NCBI GenBank assembly: GCA_943355085.1
Contig: CALREC010000069.1
Span: forward strand, 1-5,102
Origin: Candidatus Altimarinota bacterium
GTDB lineage: Bacteria; Patescibacteriota; Gracilibacteria; BD1-5; UBA2023
Length of the DNA stretch: 5,102 bases
Reading direction: 5' to 3'
A program made the position numbers and the translations under genes. This document shows positions 1 to 5,102 of the stretch, piece by piece (within the stretch, counting starts at the first letter, position 1; every line of letters starts with the position of its first letter). Under the pieces are notes generated by a model. It was not told the origin of the DNA. It worked only from the letters and a program-made list of their open reading frames with translations, and ran no database searches.

Positions 1-79
1 TAAGGAGCTCTGGATGCGGTGTGAGAAGGATGAGTAGTATTATGCACTTCGAAGTATCATATACCTTAAAAGAAATTCC

Positions 80-85
80 TATAAT
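80..85 (+). promoter_or_regulatory. Possible -10 element (TATAAT) upstream of the first gene
   Basis: An exact TATAAT lies 30 bases before the ATG at 115. The hexamer 17 bases upstream of it (TCATAT, 57-62) is a poor -35 match, and such motifs arise easily by chance in AT-rich DNA. It is a weak candidate, listed because it is the best consensus match between the window start and the first gene. Confidence 0.2.
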
Positions 86-114
86 TATTGGTTTTATTTA
101 TTAATATTTACTTT

Positions 115-969
115 ATGGAAAATATTTGCAGATGAGGAGGGAATAATTATAATAATTCGAGTGCTCAATGACTCAAGTGAGCTGTATCCCTTAAAAACAC
201 TTTAGTTGAGGCAGAACCAGATCTCGAATACAAGATTTGCCTCTGGCAGTTGGCCATAAATGAAGCTGACCCAAGTAGACAACGTATTTTTGAAATCGGA
301 CCAAACCTGAGAGCAGAAATGAACAAGAAAAAACAAGCTTTCGACAATGTTGCGAAGTGGTATTTGGAAAATTCTCGATTCTTTGGTCTTGAGTCGCCAA
401 TGAGTGATCCATGGAACGTTACTACAGAACAAAGGGAGCGTCTCAGAACATTTCGTAAAGACCCATTTTACTACTTAAAAAATATGGCTGAAATTATATT
501 TCGCGATGTACTCTCTGTAGAGTTACGTAAAAGATTTTCAGACTCCATAAAGATAAAGATGTCCACAGAACGAGATGATGTTTTTGGGAAGGTAGATTTC
601 ATTGTAGAATCAACCATTGGGGCTAGGAGAACTGAAAGAAAAGAATATCTTTGAGTTGATCTGTATATATCGAAAAACTATCCAAAAATTCCTGCCGAAA
701 AACTCAAACCAACAGCAAAATGTCTTGACTTTCAGGAGATAAAGAGAAAAATGGGTGAGAAGATTTCAGAAGAAATCCCACGAATTGTATTCAATATTCC
801 AAACGATCAAGCTGCACGTTTTATAGTAAAATACATGGATCAGATAGAAAAGAACGGGCGCGTATCATCCACTGAAGCTTCTCTTTTGTTTGAAAAATCA
901 TTTGATGCACAAACAATAGCAGATATATTCTCACGAACCAAAGAGCAAACAAATAATATTCTTTATTAA
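115..969 (+). CDS. Hypothetical protein read through with TGA=Gly; N-terminus uncertain
   Basis: I do not recognise this protein. Reading TGA at 652-654 as Gly joins two segments in the same frame into one gene ending at TAA 967-969 (284 residues from ATG 115). The joined stretch KEYL-G-VDLYISKN is a smooth hydrophobic strand, which supports the readthrough. The centre has the spacing VDFIV ... GVDLYIS, two Asp-bearing strands about 20 residues apart. This faintly recalls the core of PD-(D/E)XK-type nucleases, but the expected (D/E)xK lysine is absent, so no function is assigned. The C-terminal part is helical and polar. The start is doubtful. ATG 115 has no ribosome binding site, and its first 30 codons contain three TGAs and a low-complexity Gly/Asn/Ser run. 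The alternative frame from 143 to 202 reads more like protein up to TAG 203-205, so the true N-terminus may lie there with a frameshift near 193-198. Coding is secure from about 205 onward. No signal peptide or membrane segment is evident in that part. Confidence 0.6.
134..141 (+). promoter_or_regulatory. Orphan Shine-Dalgarno-like sequence GAGGAGGG
   Basis: This is the best Shine-Dalgarno-like match seen in the window, but no ATG of a supported gene lies at normal spacing after it. The next plausible start is GTG 161-163, in the frame that ends at TAG 203-205. That is about 19 bases away, longer than usual. It may mark the original start of the first gene if that gene is frameshifted, or it may be coincidental coding sequence within the ATG 115 reading. 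Confidence 0.25.
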
Positions 970-977
970 TTTCTTTT

Positions 978-1157
978 ATGAATAAAAAAACTTCTTTTGA
1001 TCTTGCAGACGCCTTGAATCGTCCTGATGAAGATTTCGATGACTATAATCCACAAGAGGTGGTATATATAGAAAAATCACCTGTCGTAAATGAAATTCAA
1101 GAAATATTGCTTCATCTAGGTGATTCTGGAAAAGTTCCGAATCCAACTCAGCATTAA
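978..1157 (+). CDS. Small acidic hypothetical protein, 59 aa
   Basis: A complete short reading frame runs from ATG 978-980 to TAA 1155-1157 and encodes 59 residues starting MNKKTSFDLADAL. The N-terminal half is rich in Asp and Glu (RPDEDFDDYNPQE). It is followed by a predicted amphipathic helix (VVNEIQEILLHLG) and a short Pro-containing tail. There are no membrane segments or Cys/His metal sites. Only 8 bases separate it from the stop of the preceding gene, so the two are probably co-transcribed, and a hairpin follows 13 bases after its stop. No Shine-Dalgarno sequence precedes the ATG, where the bases are pyrimidine-rich. I do not recognise a family. Support comes from the clean ATG-to-TAA frame, compact placement and protein-like composition. 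A small partner of the upstream protein is a guess from position only. Confidence 0.55.
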   Translation: MNKKTSFDLADALNRPDEDFDDYNPQEVVYIEKSPVVNEIQEILLHLGDSGKVPNPTQH

Positions 1158-1170
1158 TCTTCACTTCCCG

Positions 1171-1206
1171 AAATCTTACACTCACGAATAGTAGGGTGTA
1201 GGATTT
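1171..1206 (+). terminator. Hairpin after the first two genes, possible terminator
   Basis: The arms 1171-1183 (AAATCTTACACTC) and 1194-1206 (GGGTGTAGGATTT) pair over 13 positions, with two G-U pairs, around a 10-base loop. The right arm ends in TTTT, but the next bases are AGAGGGG, so the U-tract is short. It lies 13 bases after the small gene's stop and before the ABC remnant, as expected for a terminator of the left-hand genes. A structural or processing role is also possible. Confidence 0.45.
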
Positions 1207-1376
1207 TAGAGGGGAGCATCTTTCTAGAGATCTAGAGTTAAAAAAATTTATTTTTATAGGGGCATACTATTATCCTATATTTTTTTTCGCATCTTTGTAA
1301 TAGGATAATCGGGATCTGGAAAGTTCACAGCAAATTAAATGGTTTTGTGATCATAATTTTTGCGGGTCTTGTCTCG
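1202..1376 (+). pseudogene. Degraded membrane-domain remnant of ABC exporter half 1
   Basis: This stretch carries traces of the last membrane helices of the ABC exporter whose ATPase domain follows. From about 1211 to 1280, the frame open after TAG 1199-1201 reads LELKKFIFIGAYYYPIFF. After the T8 tract (1280-1287) the frame used by the ATPase domain continues with NRIIGIWKVHSKLNGFVIII. Removing one T would join them into a plausible transmembrane helix 5 and 6 region. The Trp in IGIW aligns with the Trp in FLYW of the full-length paralog, with one residue of length difference. Everything upstream, roughly four transmembrane helices and about 200 residues by comparison with the paralog, is missing and replaced by the small gene and its hairpin. 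I infer a 5' deletion or rearrangement plus a single-base indel. A sequencing error in the T tract could explain the indel but not the missing helices. Confidence 0.5.
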
Positions 1377-2264
1377 ATGTTTATGATGGCAAGTATTCTC
1401 AAAGAGACAATGGTTGATTCGATCGATTTCTTCAAGAACTTCACAAAGCAAATATATACGGTTCAGAAAATGTGGATGCTTTTTGATGATGCTCCAAAGC
1501 TTACAGGACTCCAAGAATGAGAGGAATTTACTTTTCAAAACGGTCAAATCGAAATTAAACACCTCTCCTTCGACTACAAAGGAAATACAGTTTTTGAGAA
1601 TTTTTCTCTTTCTATTATCTGAGGGAAGAAAACAGCATTGGTAGGACTTTCTGGATCTGGGAAATCTACCCTCGTGAAGCTCATCGCTGGGTATCTTCAT
1701 CCAATAGATGGTGCTATTTTGGTAGATGGACAAAATCTCGCACAAGTAAAATTGCGAGATTATTATGCACATATCGGATACCTCACTCAAGATCCGTCCG
1801 TATTTGATGGAACGATTCTCGAAAACCTGACGTACGGAGCTCGATCTGAAGTCTCGGATGAAGCTTTGAAAAATGCTATCGAGATGGCACAATGTGAATT
1901 TATCTATGAATTTAAAGATGGACTCACAACCGAGATTGGAGAAAAGGGTGTGCGACTTTCTGGTGGACAACGTCAACGTCTTGCCATTGCAAAGATATTT
2001 ATCAAAAATCCAGAGATTATTATCCTCGATGAACCAACGAGCGCACTTGATAGTTTCTCTGAAGAGAAAATAAATATCGCTTTTCATAATCTCTTCCAGA
2101 ACCGTACGGTTATTGTTATCGCTCATCGACTTCAAACCGTCAAAGAAGCGGATGAAATTCTCGTTCTCGAACACGGAGAAATTGTCGAGCGAGGGAATCA
2201 TACAGAACTCGTCAATCAGAATGGAATCTATGCGAAGATGCTAGAATTGCAGAGTGGGTTTTAG
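1377..2264 (+). CDS. ABC transporter ATP-binding domain, 5'-truncated exporter half 1
   Basis: From ATG 1377 this frame encodes 295 residues: the end of transmembrane helix 6, a linker helix and a complete nucleotide-binding domain. All ATPase motifs are present: the aromatic A-loop in FDYKGN, Walker A GLSGSGKST (residues 90-98), Q-loop YLTQD (Q138), signature LSGGQ (194-198), Walker B IIILDE (D218, E219), D-loop SALD and switch His in IAHRL (H250). Two TGA codons (1518-1520 and 1620-1622) are read as Gly, the second directly before GKKTALVG. Full ABC exporter halves are about 570-600 residues, and the second copy here has 577, so this one is missing most of its membrane domain. The frame stays open back to 1260, but GTG 1347 and ATG 1377 are the only reasonable upstream starts and neither has a ribosome binding site. 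The ATPase motifs are intact, so either the damage is recent or the domain is still used as a separate subunit. Its 3' end is nearly identical to that of the downstream paralog. Confidence 0.85.
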
Positions 2265-2297
2265 ATTACTTCATATATATTCTCATAATCATTTCCT

Positions 2298-2885
2298 ATG
2301 CAAAATTCCTCAGAAATATCTCTCGAAAAGGCTCGCACAACACTTATTTATTGAGAAAGATCAGAACATCCTGATTGTATTCTCTTGATGGGACTTCCTG
2401 GAGTAGGGAAAAGTTATGTTTCTCAGTATTTGTATAAAAAATATGGATATACCGTTTTGTCTGGTGAGAATATTACTTACGCTCTTTTTGGAGATACAAA
2501 GTGTCAGCCAAGCGAATATAAAGAAGCATATAACGTACTATATATACTTGCACAAGAACTTCTCTCTAAAGGATATGGGATAGTCATAGATGGTACGAAT
2601 CTTCAGTATATTCATCGAAAACAGGCATATGATATACTCTGACCAAAAACGAATATCTTTGGAATCCACCTTATTGCCACCGATGCTCTTTCTATGAAAA
2701 GAATTGGACAAAGGGGCGAAAAAAATGATAATGCCACACATATTCTCAGTCAATGTTCTCCTGAGACTTTTCTCTCATTCAAAGAGAGTCTTGAAAAACC
2801 AAGAGAACATGAAAATATTTACACTATTCCATCGGATGAAAATATATTCTCATCCATAGATACACTCCTTACTTCTCTCAACTAA
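2298..2885 (+). CDS. P-loop kinase of the AAA_33 / polynucleotide-kinase-like type
   Basis: The gene encodes 195 residues from ATG 2298 to TAA 2883-2885, with TGA codons at 2352-2354 (residue 18) and 2640-2642 (residue 115) read as Gly. The fold signature is ILLMGLPGVGKS, Walker A at residues 32-39 with K38 and S39. This is followed by a short helix and GYTVLSGENI, then the second strand GIVIDGTN with D98, and a lid-like segment SMKRIGQRGEKND with R135 and R139. This order matches small ATP-dependent kinases of the AAA_33 group (polynucleotide kinase, zeta-toxin-like and gluconate-kinase-like enzymes). The substrate cannot be told from sequence. No signal peptide or membrane segment is seen, so it is expected in the cytosol. 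It starts 33 bases after the first ABC gene, and its stop touches the ATG of the second (TAAATG), which indicates one operon and translational coupling. There is no Shine-Dalgarno sequence before ATG 2298. Confidence 0.8.
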
Positions 2886-4619
2886 ATGCCTATGAAATCT
2901 CGTCTCCGTCTTTTCTTTTCTCCTTATAAATATGCAAAAATAGATATCTTCTTATTAGTATTGCGTATTATTGTCTTTGTATCGTTCGGGGCTATACTTA
3001 TCAGTTTTCTCTTGTCGCGGTTTACTGCTCTTTTGCTCGAACGTAATACACCAGCTTTTGAGCAGCTTATATTTGGATTCGTCGCTTCACTTATTATTTT
3101 TTATATATTCGTCTTTTTTATTCGTCATACAGGTAATCCAAATCTCCGCTCAAAAACTTGGATTTTTATCCATAGGCGTTATGTAAAAATGGCCTGCGAA
3201 TTGGATAATAACTATGCCGAATCACTTGGATCTGCTCGAATATTTTCTATTATCGATAAAGGATGACAAGCATGGAATAGTTCTTTGAGCAGTATATTTC
3301 AGGAAGCTACCCGTTTTTTCACTGTTGCGATTCCTACAGGTTTTCTGATAATGCAACAGTCTATGAAAATTATTCTGGTTGCATGACTGGTATTTATGAT
3401 AGGAGTTATAGTGATTTATTTTCTCAACAAACGTCTCCGTGTTTATAAGATAGAACGAGTGAAGTCTGTGACAGAATACGATAGAAGGTTTATTCGGGCT
3501 ATTCAATCTCGACTCGAGATTACACAAAATTTGAGTCTTGAACAAACTCTCCTTTCTCTAGATGAAACTAATGAAGCATATAGAAAACCATTTCAAAAAC
3601 AGGTAGGGATTCAGATGCTTATGTTTCAATGATCTCGTATTTTTTCATATAGTATTCTTATATTTCTTTATTGGACACTCGGGCATTCATATCTGGAAGG
3701 AGGAATATCTTTACCAAATCTCATATTACTTGCATCTCTTACAGGAACACTTTCTGGATTATTTTTCGATATGACCGAACTCTATATGAATCTCTCCGAT
3801 CAGATTGTGAGTATAGAACAACTTTGGACCAAAATTGAGGATGGTCCAAAAACCAGAAATCTCTTTAGTTGAGATACTTTTGAATACCAAAAATGAGAGA
3901 TTCGGTTTCAGGATGTGGATTTTGCCTATGTGGAAAATAATCCTATTCTTCAGAGATTTTCTTATACTTTTGAGGCGGGGAAAAAATATGCACTCGTTGG
4001 GCCATCTGGAGGAGGGAAGACTACTATTATGAAACTTGCATCAGGATTTCTCTCGGCAAAAAGTGGAAAGGTTTCAGTGGATGGATTCAATCTCCAGACT
4101 GTTAATCTCTCTACATTTTATCCAAATATCGGATATCTTACCCAGGATCCGCAAATATTTGATGGAACGATCCGCGAAAATTTGATGCAAGGAAAAGCGG
4201 TGAACGCTTCCGATTCAGAAGTGAAAGAAGCCCTGAATAAAGCGCAGTGTGATTTTATTTTCAATCTCCCAGAATGACTAGAAACAGAAATCGGAGAACG
4301 TGGAGTGAAACTTTCTGGAGGACAGAAACAACGTCTCGCTATCGCGAAGATATTCCTCAAAAATCCACATATTATCTTGCTCGATGAACCGACAAGCGCT
4401 CTTGATAGTTTTTCTGAGGAGAAGATTAGTCAGGCATTTCATGCACTTTTTGAATGACGTACTGTTTTTATCATCGCCCATCGACTTCAGACTGTCAAAG
4501 AAGCGGATATTATTCTCGTTCTGGAAGGCGGGCAGATTGTCGAGCGAGGGAATCATACGGAGCTTGTAGAAAAGAATGGAATCTATGCGAAGATGTTAGA
4601 ATTACAGAGTGGGTTTTAG
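2886..4619 (+). CDS. ABC exporter half-transporter (membrane domain plus ATPase), full length
   Basis: The gene encodes 577 residues, the usual length of an ABC exporter half, once seven TGA codons (3264, 3384, 3630, 3870, 3894, 4275, 4455) are read as Gly. Hydrophobic segments lie near residues 21-43, 61-79, 144-157, 161-180, 251-267 and 276-293, the expected six helices. The ATPase domain has an A-loop Tyr (Y348), Walker [10 protein letters not shown] (372-380), Q-loop YLTQD (Q420), LSGGQ (476-480), Walker B IILLDE (D500, E501), SALD (to 507) and switch His (H532). All catalytic residues are present. The start is ATG 2886, directly after the kinase stop; ATG 2892 two codons later is an alternative. 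No Shine-Dalgarno sequence is visible, so coupling to the upstream gene is likely. The fold is the exporter type (MsbA/Sav1866-like), but the cargo (lipid, peptide or drug) cannot be inferred. It is a paralog of the truncated gene at 1377-2264, and the two would normally form a heterodimer. Confidence 0.92.
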
Positions 4620-4622
4620 AAA

Positions 4623-4660
4623 AAATAATACCTCCAATATTTCTTGGAGGTATTATTTTA
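4623..4660 (+). terminator. Strong bidirectional hairpin terminator between convergent genes
   Basis: A perfect 14-bp inverted repeat pairs 4623-4636 (AAAATAATACCTCC) with 4647-4660 around the loop AATATTTCTT. It begins four bases after the ABC exporter stop. The A-rich left flank gives a U-tract on the minus strand, and the right arm ends in TTTT on the plus strand, so it can stop transcription from both directions. That fits its place between the plus-strand exporter gene and the minus-strand amidotransferase gene ending at 4689. Confidence 0.85.
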
Positions 4661-4688
4661 CAGGTATTTCGCCGACATAATACTATTA

Positions 4689-5102
4689 TTATAACAAGGA
4701 TGAACAGGTAAATATTCGCACCAATTCATCGCGCAATATTTCAAATCCATTTTCACTCATGATAGATTCCGGATGAAACTGAAATCCAGAGATATTTTCT
4801 TCACGGATAATAGGCAAATAACGATTATAAGGACCGATAAATGCATTAAATCCTTTCTTTATAGGACAGAATGAATTATAAAATCCAAGTCGTTCTTCTT
4901 CTCGTTTTGTATAACAATTACTAGAAACAATCAGTTTTAATTGTACTCCTTGTGCTGGTTCTGGGAGTTTTTCTATCTCCATCCCCATTTCTTTCGCGAT
5001 TGCTTGATGTCCGAGACATATCCCGAGAAGATTACGCTTTTGTTTCATAAGCTCTCGTGTATGAGTTGTGAGTGTTTTCATTTTTTGATCATTCATATCA
5101 TT
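4689..5102 (-). CDS. Class I glutamine amidotransferase, PhzE/TrpG-like, partial at the 5' end
   Basis: The minus-strand frame enters at the window edge and ends at TAA (4691-4689). Counting from the in-frame ATG at 5096-5094 there are 135 residues. Nucleophile motif LLGICLGHQA (C27) and FHPES (H108, E110) supply the Cys-His-Glu triad that frees ammonia from glutamine. AQGVQ followed by ERLGFYNSF, and the ending ISGFQFHPESIMSENGFEIL, resemble the amidotransferase domain of PhzE (2-amino-2-desoxyisochorismate synthase) more than ordinary TrpG or PabA. The usual N-terminal part with the oxyanion-loop PGPG motif is missing, so ATG 5096 is probably internal and the gene continues beyond the window. 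It could be the C-terminal domain of a PhzE-like fusion or a separate subunit; the synthase partner would lie outside. There is no in-frame TGA here. Amidotransferase class is secure; the PhzE-like subtype is inferred from a few motifs. Confidence 0.82.
   Translation of the reverse strand, partial: NDMNDQKMKTLTTHTRELMKQKRNLLGICLGHQAIAKEMGMEIEKLPEPAQGVQLKLIVSSNCYTKREEERLGFYNSFCPIKKGFNAFIGPYNRYLPIIREENISGFQFHPESIMSENGFEILRDELVRIFTCSSLL

Noticed and set aside
1..114. Short open stretch at the left edge (frame from 3 to TAA 102-104, ending KEIPIIIGFIY) as the tail of an upstream gene
   Set aside because: Competing frames are also open here, the stretch is only about 33 codons, and its faint likeness to a glycosyltransferase tail is too weak to support a call.
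1255..1309. Two overlapping inverted repeats sharing an arm (TATAGG 1255-1260 with CCTATA 1274-1279; ATTATCCTAT 1269-1278 with ATAGGATAAT 1300-1309), resembling an attenuator
   Set aside because: The region reads as the remnant of transmembrane helix 5 of the ABC exporter, and short AT-rich repeats arise easily. The T8 run is better explained as a frameshift site. A regulatory role is not excluded but not supported.
1335..2201. Long minus-strand open frame opposite the first ABC ATPase domain, with a similar-looking frame at 4278-4556 beginning MIPSLDN
   Set aside because: Both are antisense shadows. They resemble each other only because the two ABC genes beneath them are paralogs, and the plus strand carries every ATPase motif.
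1518..3266. In-frame TGA as selenocysteine
   Set aside because: There are too many TGAs in unrelated proteins, they align with Gly in a paralog, and no selenocysteine insertion hairpin follows them.
3264..4457. Second ABC gene as a string of broken fragments (pseudogene)
   Set aside because: All seven interruptions are TGA, none is TAA or TAG, the frame never changes, and the glycine reading restores a full-length protein with all motifs.
1..5102. tRNA or rRNA genes, CRISPR array, insertion sequence or transposase
   Set aside because: I saw no cloverleaf with a conserved T-loop, no regularly spaced repeats, and no transposase-like protein or flanking terminal inverted repeats.

Overview
The window comes from a bacterium that reads TGA as glycine (translation table 25). 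Under the standard code the ABC transporter genes and the P-loop kinase gene break at TGA codons. With TGA read as Gly they become continuous, and the TGAs fall where glycine belongs. This code is known from the Candidate Phyla Radiation lineages Absconditabacteria (SR1) and Gracilibacteria (BD1-5). I cannot tell which of the two from this sequence. The DNA is visibly AT-rich, only TAA and TAG end the genes, and none of the four plus-strand genes with an assigned ATG at a gene start has a clear Shine-Dalgarno sequence.

Layout. Positions 1-114 hold no gene I can defend. Positions 115-969 hold one long unrecognised gene with an internal TGA(Gly) and a doubtful N-terminus, possibly frameshifted near position 195. 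It is followed by a 59-codon acidic small protein (978-1157) and a hairpin that may be a terminator (1171-1206). From about 1202 to 2264 lies an ABC exporter half-transporter that has lost its 5' end. Traces of the membrane domain survive in two reading frames joined at a T8 tract, and the ATP-binding domain is intact. A P-loop kinase (2298-2885) follows, and its stop codon abuts the ATG of a second, full-length ABC exporter half-transporter (2886-4619). A strong hairpin (4623-4660) separates this run from a convergent minus-strand gene, the C-terminal part of a class I glutamine amidotransferase that looks most like the PhzE type (4689 to the window edge).

How the genes fit together. The two ABC genes are paralogs with near-identical C-terminal ends and would normally be the two halves of a heterodimeric exporter. 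The kinase between them is co-directional and tightly linked to the second one, so it may act with the exporter, though its substrate cannot be read from sequence. The first half-transporter now looks broken. The complete second subunit would therefore have to work as a homodimer, with the leftover ATPase domain, or with a partner elsewhere. The unknown genes at the left end sit exactly where the missing membrane-domain sequence should be, which suggests a past rearrangement near 1160-1210.
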